Origin: Rotaria sp. Silwood1 | Taxonomy: Eukaryota > Rotifera > Eurotatoria > Philodinida > Philodinidae | Assembly (NCBI GenBank): GCA_905250075.1 | Contig: CAJNOP010000014.1 | Location: 1,524,991-1,588,990 of the forward strand | Length of the DNA stretch: 64,000 bases | Reading direction: 5' to 3' | Shown here: positions 11,059 through 23,327 of the stretch, piece after piece | Numbering within the stretch: position 1 is the stretch's first letter | How the letters are laid out: every line of letters starts with the position of its first letter | Made by a program: the position numbers and the translations under genes | The notes under the pieces: model-generated | The model's database searches: none | What the model was told of the DNA's origin: nothing | What the model saw: only the letters and a program-made list of their open reading frames with translations

Positions 11059-11886
11059 TCAATGATTCATTGTTGTGCAATGTAATATTATAATTTCATC
11101 TTTCATTTGGAATTTTTGATGTTTGTATGTTTCTTTTAAATATGAAATCAAATCAATCATTTGTTCTTCATTAATTTTCTCATATGAAAATATTGACCAT
11201 ATTCTCTTCTGTGTAAGATTAATCCAATCGTCAAATGTTACACTATCATCGAATGTAAAATGATATGTATCATACTTAATATTTGTGAATCCACACATTT
11301 CTAATTCGTGTACGTAATTATCAATAGGAAGGGCTACTCATTTATGTATCTCATGTGTACGCTTATCTAATGAAAAAATTTCTTTTGGTGCACGTGTAAC
11401 AATAACTAATTTGTTATCATCAGAATTCAACTGTTGACGAAAGCCTTTGAAAGCTAATAATCGTTCACTATGTGATAATAGATGAACACAGTGTTTCAAT
11501 AAAAGACGATTATACGCTGGCAATTGTTTCTGTTGACTGAATGTAACTGCATCCATACAAAATGCTTGAACAATATTGGTTAAATTCCTTTTTTTTATTT
11601 CGCTGTTGAAGATTTCAATCATGCCTGATGATGGATCACATCCAATAATCTTTATTTGATTGTTAATTTTATTTAAGAACCAAAAACAATCAATGCCCGA
11701 TCCACAGCCCACATCAGTTAAAATATGATCACGTTTGAGATCTAATATATCAAATATTATTGTATTTAACCACTGTCCATGAGGCGAAGAAGAGGACTGA
11801 AACAATGGTTCTATATGATAATTGGATGCAACATTCGTGAAATGTTGGCGTAAACCATATACATTTTGGTCAGGATCACTAGACAA
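11059..11886 (-). pseudogene. class I SAM-dependent methyltransferase with in-frame TGA
   Basis: One continuous minus-strand frame, broken only by TGA at 11340..11338. Motif I is ILTDVGCGSGIDCFWF (glycine-rich SAM loop), followed by IIGCDPSSGMIEIF (acidic residue after strand 2) and a later LLLKHCVHLLSHSERLLAFKGF segment. After the TGA the same frame continues (VALPIDNYVHELEMCGFTNI) for another 92 codons to the stop at 11059. The first codon of the open frame is TTG, and the sequence just before it (ttgtctag) looks like a splice acceptor, so a true start or first exon is missing or unrecognised. Substrate unknown. Loss of start plus an internal stop favours a pseudogene; readthrough or a base error in the assembly are alternatives. 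Confidence 0.7.
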
Positions 11887-13110
11887 ATTTTTATTGAAGT
11901 ATTCAAATAAGAATAATTGTAGAATTTTCTTTATGTGCAGTTTTGCTTATATAATCTTTATCTTAATGAAGAAGAAAAAAAAGATAAATTCGATAATATA
12001 GTTTAGGAAATCAGTAAAAAGAAAGAGATCGGAGATTGTTTCAAATCTTTTCGATAAATACCTAGTCGTTAAAAGGAGTTTTGTGCTTTACATGTTTCGG
12101 CACAGATTACTGTGCAATAAAAATTCGATCAAGATGTGGAAAAATCATGTAACTGATTATCTGGGAGTTTACAATGACTGACGGTAAGACACTTCTCTTC
12201 TAGTAGCATATTTATAGATAGATATATGACACTGCGTCATGGATAGTTACTCCTCGTTCTTTGTGCATTAGATAATTGTTGTTCTCATTCTGTTGTTTGC
12301 ACTATTGCGACGGTAAATGTGTAGTTATCAAAGCTATGAATAAATGCTGAAAATATTTCCAGTTTCAAGGTTTCTTGATTATGAAACTTTTAAAGAGTTT
12401 TTTACGGTTTTTTAAGCTCCATAAGGATTAATATGTATAAACTATATAAAAGATACCTTGGAGATTTCCTTACAGAATGACGCAAAGTTGACCTTCTTCA
12501 CTAATATGGTAAAAAAAATAGCACATAGTGTTCTGAAATCTATGCTACTGCTTTTTCTTAGGAGGATAATTACGGATCTTTATGACAAAATGCATTATTG
12601 TTTATACAGAATGACTTATAAATAGCTAGGCGATAAAAAAGTGGAATACATCGGATAGATTTCATTTAAATGCATTGATTCTTTTATCAATGATAGAGAT
12701 TTCTTCAAAGTTTCTTTTAATAGAATACACAGTGACAAATTTCTCAGAACTTATATAACGTCAGATTTTCTTTGTTGAAGTCAATAAGAATGGCTCAATG
12801 TAGTTTTTTGTTATTATTTTTCCAATCAAAAGAAGCTTTGAACGAATCTCTAGCATCGAGAAAAAAAATCAGTTCGTTATAACGATTTTTTGGTAGAAGA
12901 AGTGTTCATACGGATGAATTTACGCTTTATTTTCTTTCTTCATATCATCGATTGCATCGCTTCCATCCAAAAGCACGCGTTTATATATGCAAGCAATAGA
13001 GAGAAAGGGTAACAGAGAGAAGAATTATGAAAGAGAACCAATGTATTGGTGTCGTCACAGCAAACAAATAAACTACGTACCATTTGTCAACAGAGAACAT
13101 GCATTTAGGG
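11887..13110. other. 1.2 kb spacer, nothing recognised
   Basis: No long frame, no family pattern and no RNA gene seen. It borders the first telomere-like tract. Confidence 0.4.
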
Positions 13111-13254
13111 ATGTGGATGTTGGTGTGGATGTGGATCTGGGTGTGGCATGTGGAGTGTGTGGTGTGGCTGTGGATGTGGATGTGGGGGTTGCGGATGTGA
13201 GTGTGGGCGAATAAAAGACCCAAAGCCACACCCAACGCCCACACCCACACCCTC
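13111..13254. repeat. telomere-like G-rich/C-rich inverted tract (T1)
   Basis: A G-rich degenerate GTGGAT/GTGTGG tract (13111-13209) is followed by a 15 nt spacer and a C-rich CCACACCC tract (13225-13254), so the two halves face each other and can pair. The unit is close to the TGTGGG repeat known at bdelloid telomeres, mixed with GATGTG variants. Open frames across it are composition artefacts. Confidence 0.75.
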
Positions 13255-13846
13255 GTGAACAATATGAATAGATTCTTTTTTTTCTTTCGCTATCAACTGT
13301 ACATAGGTACGTATAGATGTGAATGAGAACAAGATAAACAAAAAAAAGAGATTAAATAAAAAGAGAGACCAGAGAGAAAAGAACATTAAATTGGTATTTC
13401 TATTGAAAAATCTATTTTTAAACGAATTCTTTTGCGACCTTGAGAGCATGCAAGGCTCAGGCTTTTATGCTCGTTCGGATAATGGCGTTTTTATTTAATC
13501 AGCACGATACTAAGTTTTCTTCAATTTTATCATAGATCTAAGTTTAGTCTAGTGGAATGTATCATTTCGATCAATTTTGTAACGATCATTGAATATTATG
13601 CTTTAATTCATGTATGTATTCGTCTACACTGAATTCATTTGTTTATATGTTGATCTTGTGATAATCTTCGATTATTCGGTTAGATGATCGCTTCCTCTTT
13701 GCTATTGTTCGTGGATGCTGTAATTTGAAGATATGAAACAGATCGATCAATATCATCTAAACATTTTGTTTTCTAAGTTCATCACATATTAGATGATTTA
13801 ACCTCTTCGAATAAATTGTGTTGTATAGTATTGAATCTTTTGTTCT
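13255..13846. other. spacer upstream of F-box remnant
   Basis: AT-rich, with no coding pattern. It ends in a pyrimidine-rich acceptor (ttgttctag, AG at 13847-13848) 20 nt before the F-box ATG. Confidence 0.4.
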
Positions 13847-13868
13847 AGATTTTAACACAGTAATTACA

Positions 13869-14278
13869 ATGAATAAGACAACATTCGAATTATTATCCAA
13901 TGAATTGTTTCTTGATTTATTCGAATTATTCAATATTGGTGATTTTTTTCGTACTTTTCATGGTCTCAATACTCGCTTTGACGCTGTATTATTCATCTGT
14001 TTTCGAAATTATCATGTCAATTTTCGTTCGATATTGAAAGAAGATTTTAATATTTTCTGTCGAACTTACCTTACAATATATTTAAGGTTCTTCGACGATG
14101 AGGACGCACCATACCAATATAATCATTTTCTATTAATTGGCTTCACGTTAGGTCAATTTGATAATCTTCATTCTTTAATATTTAACCGTGTTGGTTTAGA
14201 TCCAAAGATTAATCAATCATTTTTTCCGACTTCTATCGTCTACATTATTTAACACATCTGAAATTTGTCGATGTATGA
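13869..14278 (+). pseudogene. F-box protein, truncated and frameshifted
   Basis: Starts MNKTTFELLSNELFLDLFEL and continues FNIGDFFRTFHGLNTRF, the F-box pattern (L-x-x-E-L-x-x-x-x-F-x-x-L-x-x-x-D-L-x-x-x-F-x-G-L-N-x-R-F). F-box proteins are substrate adaptors of SCF ubiquitin ligases. This frame meets a stop at about 14252. In another frame, from about 14230, FYRLHYLTHLKFVDV continues the leucine-rich, C-terminal style typical of such proteins and then stops at 14278. Full-length relatives are several hundred residues, so this is a broken and shortened copy. I chose the ATG at 13869 because it directly precedes the box; an upstream in-frame ATG at 13818 lies before the splice acceptor. Confidence 0.6.
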
Positions 14279-14453
14279 ACCGTGCATTCATGTACACCCA
14301 CATCCCAGATTGGCGACTGTTCTCACCCTCACCCTTACAGAACAGGCTTTCTCTGAAGTTTAGATATTTATTGAGATTAGAGTCGGCGAGAACTTTTTAT
14401 AATAAGAAAATACGAAGTGCGTATCTTGTCACAGTTTAAATTCTGGAGAACTG

Positions 14454-16130
14454 TTAGAACCACTGGCTTCGTACAATTGCCATCAGTTTGTCTTCTATAC
14501 CTACTCGTCTCAGAATATTGAAAGGCAATGGGCTAAATGTTGATAGTTCACGATAGAACTCTTTCGAATAGTATTGTCGCAGTCGAGAGGCAGCTTCCAA
14601 AATAAGTAATACGCAAGACTTCATCATTAAAATATAAGCATAATGAGCCAGGGTAACACCAGTTTCGGCATCCGAGAGTGCCAAATGATCATCTGCAAAC
14701 TTTTCATAGGCAGGTGCACAGTACCAATATTGAATAAGACGAGCTGTGGGCGCATCTAAAGTTTGTCCTTCGGCAATTGATTGAGTAAAAATTGTTCGAT
14801 GATTGTTCTTCATGTCTAGCGCAACGTCCTATGCATAAAATGAAGCGAAAGTATATCGTTTATCACAGAAAAGAATTTCAAGGTAAAACCTGTAAAGCAT
14901 TATCTTACTCAATATTTATCAAAAGAAGTCAGAAGCAGAATTAGAACCCGAATGAGGAACAATTGGGAGGTCAATATGCGACAACAGCTTTTCAGTTCAG
15001 AGGGAATATCAAGGACTTCTCGGAGAACTGACCTGTAGATCGTCGACTAATTGCATACCAAAGCCCAAATATTCCAGATATGCCATTTTGGCTCGTGTCA
15101 AACAACCCTCGATCAGAAATCCGGTCGCAATCAAAGATGCACCGCCTTTTTCTGCGCTCACCTGCTCGATCTGAGCCATTGTCGGTGCATATCCATCGTC
15201 AGGGCGCGCATGCTGTAATGTCGATTTTATTTGTGAGTCATGAATAGTAGCCAAACTCATGTATATACATTCATGCTCACCATGACGTACCCAGTCATTT
15301 TCGATGAACTTCACCATATCAAATATCTTTCCAATTTTATCTGCGTATGGTTGTAACGATGCTGGCAGACGCAATTCGGTCAGTTTCGATTGTTTTCCGT
15401 TGAAATGCGACTTCGAATCATAGTCCGGTTCGCCGATGCGTAATCGATTGTGCAGTACTCGCGCGAATTCTTTTTTCGCTTCTTGAGATATAGAAGTACA
15501 ATCAACGAAATCATCTGTATACGGATAGAGCATATTGTAGCCGAAGAGTGAATCGGTTATCCCTAATGGTACATTAAACTCCACTTGAATGGCAATAATA
15601 GTCCACAGAAGGCGGCCTGCTTTGAACAATTCGTCGAAGTTGATAATTGGATCATATCGTTTTCCTTTATTCAGAAAGTCTAGGGTGCTGCGAACGAGTG
15701 ATTGATACATTTCGTAAAAAGATTCATTTCGCACTGGGGGCATATTTAAAATATTATTGCATAGACGAGCACCTGTGAACAAATGTTTTTGAATAAAATA
15801 TTAATCATATATTTTGTCGAGTTCTGATATCTTATCTAAGAGTGTTTGCAGTTTCTCACCTTTGGAAAATATCTTCTTTTTGACACAGGTTCGCTTGAGT
15901 AATTTACTGTAGACATAGAAGATTTTGACCTTTCGGAAGATCGCTTTCTGCTGTCGATGTGTACGTCGTTGAACAAATCGATCGTCGATATTAGACAAAT
16001 CTACTGGTCGAGAGTACCACAACTTGAGGGTATGTTCGTAGTTTAATTTGAGTCGTTCCTGGGTAAACTCTTCGTAGGTGTTATATTCGAAGAGAATATT
16101 GTTGTCATTAGAATTGAGAAGAACCTCCAT
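14454..16130 (-). CDS. class I isoprenoid/terpenoid-synthase-fold protein, candidate acquired gene
   Basis: Three exons on the minus strand: 16130..15860, 15772..15033 and 14828..14454. All junctions keep phase and give 461 residues. Two aspartate-rich metal-binding motifs are visible: YPYTDDFVD (DDxxD, residues 177-181) and GMQLVDDLQDVALD (334-338, across the second junction), plus EKGGASLIATGF between them, as in prenyl or polyprenyl synthases where Mg-diphosphate is held between two helices. The expected role is condensation or cyclisation of isoprenyl diphosphates; the substrate is unknown. Base composition differs from neighbours: 28 of 60 bases at 15361-15420 are G or C, against 14 of 60 at 33181-33240. 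Introns of 87 and 204 bp and an acceptor AG immediately before the ATG show it is fitted to the host. Animals do not usually carry this kind of protein, so horizontal acquisition is inferred. Confidence 0.75.
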
Positions 16131-16132
16131 CT

Positions 16133-19100
16133 AGCAAGAGAAATTACATGTAGTCAGTGGTGAAAGAGCATTAGCCTGAATGTATTTTACTGCTCGTTTT
16201 TCTAAGTCAAGCAGTAAATTCATTCATATACCTCACCCTCACACCGAAATGCTCAAACTTTCAAAATAGAGCGGGTATTCCACGAGCAGTTTTAAGCCAA
16301 AAGTATCGTTTCACAAAATATACCACATAGGGCGGAAGCCTAATCGTCGGACACTATCATCGGGAATGCATGTCGCTCTGTAGAATTGTGCTATCAGAAA
16401 AATCCTTATAACTGCAAAACTAAACCTTCACAATGTCCAACTCACTAGACTCCCACCATAAAAAGCACTCTTGCCAATAGTACACATTCTCAACATGATC
16501 GCGACGTTCAATTAGCCTGATTACCCATGAACCAATGACAATAGGTGACTGAGAACTTCAGAGCAGAAATAGAAACGCATATGGCACGGGCAAAAAACAA
16601 AAGAATTATAGGCAAAAATGATTCGCTGATTAGGTACCTACAATCAGTTCAAATACAACTAAGCAAGAATCGTTTGTTATCCTACCTAATTAGATTTCTA
16701 GTCGTATATAGACAAATGCATAATGGCTCTTAGAATTTGTTCCAACAGAGTTATTCCAAGCATCTGGGAAATCATGTTTGCCATAAGATATTATCCAGCG
16801 TTTTTCTTTCCGTTTTCTTCTGTCTTGTTTTTATCCTCTATCATCGATCTTTTCTGTTCGGTGCTTTATCGCCAGGCCTAGAAGCAACTGCTATCATAAA
16901 AAGTCATTTCTGTTTCGATTTTTCGACTATAATATCGATGACTTCTACTGTTACATTATACTCACTGATTAACTCCATTTTCTTCCCGCTTAGGTATCTT
17001 TAACCAGAATTCTCCTCGATTTGTATCTCCGAACTACCAATGCACATCCTTAGGACAATTATCCTGATAATTATTTTCTCATGGTGCTTTTGAACTATGA
17101 CTCTTAGATTCAGCCTGACAACAAGAGAGGATTGAATCGTTCGGCACTCCAATTCGCACACATCAACCACTGTAGCTTTCTCTACATCTCTCACATCGAT
17201 CATCGATCGTCAAAAGCGATCATTAATATCAGGAATAATTCAAATCATGAAAGAACAGTTCATAATGAATAGATAAGTCAAATTTGCCTGACACACATAC
17301 ATACACCCCGCTAATTTTTTATCGTCCGTCCTTGGATGAAAGAAAATATCCTATTTTTCTCGACAAACCAATTCCTTACTCGAAAAATATAGTACCAATA
17401 TTGGCAAAACTGATCATACATAATGATTCGAACATATTCAAATGCTTGTGCAAATGTGACTGAGAAATCGGTTTTCTCACAAAAAAAGCTTTTACATCAT
17501 GGAAAAAGTGATTTCAGAATCGACTTCTGCACCACTGATATCTTCTAGCAAAGTTTCATGAAAGCTTCGAACACCGAAAAAAGAAAAACTCCTGTATCTG
17601 ATTGGTCCATTTTCAGCCAGTAGAAGGTTGGATGAATCACCCATGCTCAGAAGCGGCCTTCTGGTTGCTGCTTTCCATAGTTATGTACTACCATCCCCTT
17701 TCATCTCCTGAGTCTAGAAAATTTTAAAAAATCCCATTTCTGAATGGATCGACAAGAACACATTTATCTTTATGTGTAAGACCATTTCTTTCAGAAAATG
17801 GAATAAATAATAGTCATGTATTCTTGCGGTGTTTTTATATTTATTTACTACTTATGGTTGAATAGCAGAAGGAATCTTGCTTTGTGGATAAACAAAATAC
17901 AAATATTGATGTAATTACGAAAATACATGCGCATTTTCTAATGATTAAATATTATTCACACTCACTCGAATGATGAGCCTTTAGCAGAGATCGAACTATG
18001 TCGCATGGAGCTTCTAATATTTCAATTGTAAACTCATTCTCACACAGCCAAGTTAGATAATTACTATAGTTTCATTGACTGGTCGTTTAATCCCTTGAAT
18101 TTTGGATCATGATCTATTGTAATTCTTTATTCATTAAGAAGGGTCCGACTAATTTATACTTTTTATGTAGTTAATAGATATTTAAGCATACCTGATTATG
18201 ATCCCTTACCGATGATTGAAACACGTCGTATAAGTGCTTTGAGTCTTCTATGCTGAAACTCACTTTGTCAACCTCGCACGGCTGCTTAAAAACAAATTGA
18301 AGAACAGAAACAATTGAGAAAGAGAAAATTCGACTGGCAGTGGCTGCGACTGACGACGAGGGAGAAAAAATATGTGTACATGTGTCACATAAAAAAAATA
18401 CTGTTGCATAGGCTTCACTTATGTTTAAAGAATAGTCGTATAGCAACGAATGATTGCATTACTACAAGGTCATTTTTATGAAACATCTATTTTGTTGGAG
18501 AACATCAACAATCAAAAACAGATGTGGTATGGGTGATAGTCTTCTTTTAATCAACTAACACATGCATCCTCATTTTTGACACAGTAAAAAAAATAAAATA
18601 TATTGAGTAAAATGTACGGAGGCAACAAGATGTTTTTCTTTCAAAATAAAAAAAAAACACAAACTCGAATAACATTTTCTTTCGTTTATTTTTAGTAGAT
18701 CATTTGAATAAAAAACTTATTTAAGAAAAAAGTTTTTTTAAAAACATTCTAATTCATTTATTGTTGCATTCTCATACTCTGACATTATTTTATCATCTTG
18801 TTTTACTATTGTATGATGTTTATCTCCACTTATTTTACTTATTGTTTCAGTTTTGTTATTTTCATTTTGATTTGATGATCATTGACTTTGTTTTTCAAAA
18901 ACACACCTTCCCGAGGGTGTTGTTGCTCATTTCATTGCTGTTATTATAAAAGTTCTTAGAAATACTCCATTAAGACCATGTTTTGCTATAGGAGAATCAA
19001 GATTTTCATCACCATGATGATTATCTACAATAGATATTAATTTTAAGAAAATTCATTTTCAGAATAAGCTTCTGTTCTGTTTTTAATTTGAAACTCTATA

Positions 19101-20159
19101 GTTGAGAAACTGGAGAAAAGTCAATCGAAATCAACGACGATATTTGTCAATTGGGGAAAATGAACCATTGAATAGAAAATCATCATCATTATTATCTTCC
19201 ACTTTAATTTTTGGTATAAAAATGCATTTCTCATTATTTATTCTTACTTTTATTTAAATATTGAAGAAATCTATAGAAAAGTATATCTTTAGACATTTGA
19301 TTATCTCTTACTTTACAACACTTTCGATAGTCTGATAATGAATCAAAATTCTTTTTTTTTTCTTGTTGTGAACAATCGTTTATTGTAATTTGAATCAATT
19401 GTTTTGAATTTCAATATGTTTGGTAAAGTTGAGCAAGAACAAGTTGCCAGTATGAATATTGAATAAATGTATTTCTAATTTTTGCAAATAAACTCGGTTA
19501 CCAAGTGTGTGATTCAAATGAGATATTGCAAAGGTTGAATATCAAATGAAATCATGTCGATAGAATTTCTTAAACAATTATTAAGTACTCAGTTGCACTT
19601 ACTGATGTCGTTTTATAAATCGATATTATGTATTTATATATTATCATAGAACTCCAATGTCTAATAAAAGGAATTTATTTCAAACAAATGTATTGATTCT
19701 AAATTCATGCTTTAGAAACGGATTTCTTTATAAAAGTATTAACTAAAGAAGATTTGTATTATAATTTATGTTTATTAAAAAAATGGTATCCTTTAGATTT
19801 TTATATGACAAAAAAAAGAAGAAGTATTTCAATTCATTTTCTCATGATTAAACAATTTTAGTTAAATTTTGAATGATCTTGAAATAAAAGAAAAATGTTC
19901 TAATGATAGGGTAATTTTTAAAAATGGTCAATATATCTATTAAAAGTTCATAATAATTAAATAGAATTAAAAACAATTCTTTTTTTTTTTATTTGTATTC
20001 TAACGGAATTGACTGACTGACACTCTGATATCAAGAAATTCTTTTACAATGTTACTTGCTTTTGTAACACGACATAATTATCCTTTAAATTCCGATAAAT
20101 AGACTGCATTGGATAATGAACATTTCACTAATGAATTTCTACTAAACAAAAATTATAGA
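16133..20159. other. 4 kb gene-poor spacer
   Basis: Small frames (for example around 16545, 16737 and 18171) show no family motif, no splice structure and biased composition, so I do not call them. From 16.1 to about 17.7 kb the base composition seems slightly less AT-rich than further right. No RNA gene seen. Confidence 0.4.
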
Positions 20160-20327
20160 GGGTGTGGGTGTGTTGTTGAAGAAGTAAACCAGAATCGGGC
20201 CCACACGCACACTCCACCCACATATCCACCCACACCTCACACCCACCCACACCCACACCCACATCCACACCCACACCCTCACACCCACCCTCACACCCAC
20301 ATCCACACCCACACCCACCCACACCCT
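20160..20327. repeat. telomere-like tract (T2), longest in window
   Basis: A short G-rich arm (GGTGTGGGTGTG, from 20160) is followed after about 25 nt by a C-rich array to 20327 made of CCCACA, CCACAC and CATCCA variants. On the minus strand this is a degenerate TGTGGG array. The opposing short G-rich arm gives it the same head-to-head layout as T1, T3 and T4. Confidence 0.8.
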
Positions 20328-20611
20328 GTGAGGCAGCAACGAAATGTTCGAAAAATACAGAAATTCATATTTTTGAAAGTCTAAACATAACTCGCGTTCT
20401 TTTCTTTCTACATATGAATTCTAATTTCATATTCGACATCAATTGATCATTAATAGTAATATAGAAACGAAGAAATAACTTCATTCGATGAAATATTTCG
20501 ATAAAGTATCTTTCCACAAAATAGATCGATTTCGTTTCATGTGATGTCACATTTGAACTATTCTGATTTACTGATTATTTATTGGCGCGCATGGCGCTTT
20601 CGCGCAAAATG

Positions 20612-20872
20612 ATTTTTTTTGTTTTGTCTGTGCTAAGTTGCTTGTTCTTTCGGACTTCATGAATAACGATTTATGATAGGTTTGGGTGTGGCTCTGGCTG
20701 TGAGTACGTCCGTGGCTGTGTGGTGGTTTGTTCATGCGTTCGTGATGGTGGATATCCAGACATACATCTATACCCCATAATGTTGGTTTTTCGAAAAATT
20801 GTCATAAACCGTTATTCACGAAGCTCGAAAGAGCGAGTAACTTATCACAGACAAAACAAAAAGATATTTTGT
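20612..20872. repeat. foldback element with ~60 bp arms and G-rich loop
   Basis: The left arm (20612-20678) contains TTTTGTCTGTG, CTTTCG and GAATAACG. The right arm (20801-20872), reversed, gives the same order with roughly 8 differences in 60. The loop between them carries another G-rich GGGTGTGGCTCTGGCTGTG stretch (20683 onward). No target duplication was recognised. Probably a non-autonomous foldback or MITE. Confidence 0.7.
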
Positions 20873-21204
20873 GAGGAAATGTCGCGTGCGAGAATGTCGG
20901 CTGCCAAGTGTCGGCGCACACAAAAGGTCATGGAACCTTTTTAGATACCCATCTTATATTTACGGATGTCGATCTAATTGAAACGAAGACAGAAAGTCAT
21001 TCACCCATACTTATAGGAGCATGCATTTCCAAAAGAATTTTCAAAAAATCCACAACATTATACAAAAATTTTATCATATACAATATTAGAAAAAAAGACA
21101 TTCAATGATCTGTTTCGATCAGAGAAAATTGCAGATAGCTAGCTGATGTCGTTGTCGAACTGTTTCATTTTCAAACATCCTCATTCTTTTTTCTGAAGCT
21201 AATT

Positions 21205-22020
21205 TTAGTTCATTTTTCTATTGAATTGATTCGCTGATCTTTTCTGCTTTGTGTTAATGTTTTTAATCCTGCTCCATTTATTGAATTGTCGATCGCCAAA
21301 ATTTTTTTGAATATCATTATGTTCGTCGTGATCGAGTAGATTTTGCATTTGCCTTAGTTTTTCGGCATACTTCTTTTTAATCCGTTGATTCCAGTCCTGT
21401 TGGTCAATATTAATTTTCATGTGAAGATGAGTATGATTTCGATATTTTCCATGATTTATAATCATACTTCTCCAATCACATCCTTCTTCATCTAATATGA
21501 CTTGTGCATTCTGCCAAAAATGCTCCAAGTCTTCTTCTGACAATTCTGTAAGTCTTTCTATGTGTTGTCGTGGTGTCACAATTAGCTTTTTTCTGAGTTG
21601 TGCATCTAACCAAATGCGTGTAGTTGAATTTTCTTTAATCAGACTAAGCTCTGATAATTTGTTGTTCATATCACAAGACATGCATACATCAGCTGTAGCT
21701 GGACCAGGACGATCATCAACATCTTTGTATATAAAATCTACGGTGAAACCGTGTTGATTTTGATTTCGTAAACGCATATGAAAATCATAAATTTTCTTTT
21801 TTTGTTCCATCATAGACAATAATTCGTGAAAATATTTTTGACTTAGTCGTTGTTCAATTAATTCTTTGAACGGCAATTGACATCGAAATGAATCGTCAAG
21901 GTTTATTGAAGTTGGAACTAATTCAGCAAAATTCATTATACCATTATTACTTGCTGACTGCTGACTTGCAATTGATAGTTTTGATAATGCATCGCTCAAA
22001 TCATTGTTTCCACAAGCCAT
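21205..22020 (-). CDS. HIT-like domain protein
   Basis: Single-exon frame of 271 residues. The central part (about residues 135-210) has the histidine-triad layout: TRIWLDAQLRKKLIVTPRQH, then LTELSEEDLEHFWQNAQ, then MIINHGKYRNHTHLHMKI. The last segment contains H-T-H-L-H-M, matching the H-phi-H-phi-H-phi-phi nucleotide-binding signature of HIT hydrolases and transferases. The N-terminal 130 residues are not recognised, and the C-terminal tail is basic (KKKYAEKLRQMQN, KQKRSANQF), which could bind nucleic acid. An acceptor (ctattctag) lies 16 nt upstream of the ATG. Substrate is unknown; nucleotidyl hydrolase activity is inferred from the triad only. Confidence 0.7.
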   Translation of the reverse strand: MACGNNDLSDALSKLSIASQQSASNNGIMNFAELVPTSINLDDSFRCQLPFKELIEQRLSQKYFHELLSMMEQKKKIYDFHMRLRNQNQHGFTVDFIYKDVDDRPGPATADVCMSCDMNNKLSELSLIKENSTTRIWLDAQLRKKLIVTPRQHIERLTELSEEDLEHFWQNAQVILDEEGCDWRSMIINHGKYRNHTHLHMKINIDQQDWNQRIKKKYAEKLRQMQNLLDHDEHNDIQKNFGDRQFNKWSRIKNINTKQKRSANQFNRKMN

Positions 22021-22038
22021 AGTTCTGTTTCTGTATCT

Positions 22039-23327
22039 AGAATAGAAATTTTATTTTGACTAAGATTGAGATGTACTACTATGACAATATTTCTACATTT
22101 TAGAAAAATAGTGGAGAGTATAGATATGTCTATGAGTAATTAGGCACTAACAGTCACACTTTCAAAAAACATACTCGAAAGACATTATTAGAAAATTCAA
22201 ACGAATAAAAATAATCAATACCATACTGTAGATAATTTGCTATGACACATGAGGAGTTATAGAAACTGATTGTAGAGATGCAATGCGTATGAAAACTTAC
22301 ACTGATGCTTCTACTTGACACATTTTCAATGTTGTTTTTTTGTCGTTCTTTCTATAGCATGGTAAGAAAGAAAAAATGTCTCATGAGAGAAAAGTATCAG
22401 CCATAAAAAACGCCTTTACCAATTTGCAATACCTCTTATTTATGAAGCATATTGATGACAGGAGAAAAAAATCCAAATTTAACTTCTCATTTCTTTAACG
22501 ATCGAGAAAATGTTAGGTGCATACAAGGATTATCTTGTGATATGATACTGAGCTAATATTGTGTGCTTTATTGCACTTTTCTGTGATATTTCATTAGATA
22601 AAAAAATAATGATTATACACTCATTACAACATGCATCTTTTGTTACTAGCGTTAATTCTGCTTCCGATAATGGAAGAATGTATACTGTAAGTTAAAGAGA
22701 TCGATCATATTCAGGTCCGATGAATTCTTATTTGCCAAATAAACAAATTTAGAATTTGATCTGTTAGGAGTCTATGCAGACCAAGATAGCCGAATTAAAA
22801 TGTATTGGTGACGATTTTTGATAGAAACGATATTAGTGCTGATGATATGACACTTTATTCTATTCCTTCATATCATATAATCGCATCGTTTACATACATA
22901 GCACACGCTTATATACGTAAGTAGAAGAAGAGAGGATGAAAAGAGATAAGTGTAACAACTGAGCATAATGTGTAAGTTGTTGCTTCTCCTCGATTGAAAC
23001 AAGTGCGATGCGCTTCTCTATCTATTACCTATGTACACTTCTATTACTAGTTTGTCCTTGTCTCGTGCATAATAGAGATAGCCGCAATACCCTTTCCTGT
23101 TCGTTCTTCTTCTATTTGTACTTTGGAATGTCACGCTTAATGTATCCTCGCCTCGTACATAGTGTTATCCATAAAAGGAATAACCACAACATCTTTTCTA
23201 TCCGCTACGCTTATCTCTCGTACCTATACTTTGGAACCATACTCTCAACGTGTCGTTCTTTCATAGTGTTAACCATAATCGTTCTAACCTTTGTATTTGT
23301 CCTTAAACCCATATTTTTCTGTATTGT
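22039..23327. other. spacer without recognised gene
   Basis: A 117-codon plus-strand frame at 23008-23361 is hydrophobic only because of CT-rich composition and runs into the hairpin at 23328, so it is not called. Nothing else seen. Confidence 0.4.

Noticed and set aside
11338-11340. TGA as selenocysteine in the methyltransferase
   Set aside because: No SECIS-like hairpin recognised, no reason for Sec in this family, and the start codon is also missing, so decay is simpler.
12981-13449. Overlapping frames on both strands at the first telomere-like tract
   Set aside because: Same repeat-composition artefact.
20109-20384. Open frames across the CCCACA array (Thr/Pro/His-rich or Val/Gly/Trp-rich on the other strand)
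   Set aside because: Produced by the telomere-like repeat; no start context, splice structure or family match.
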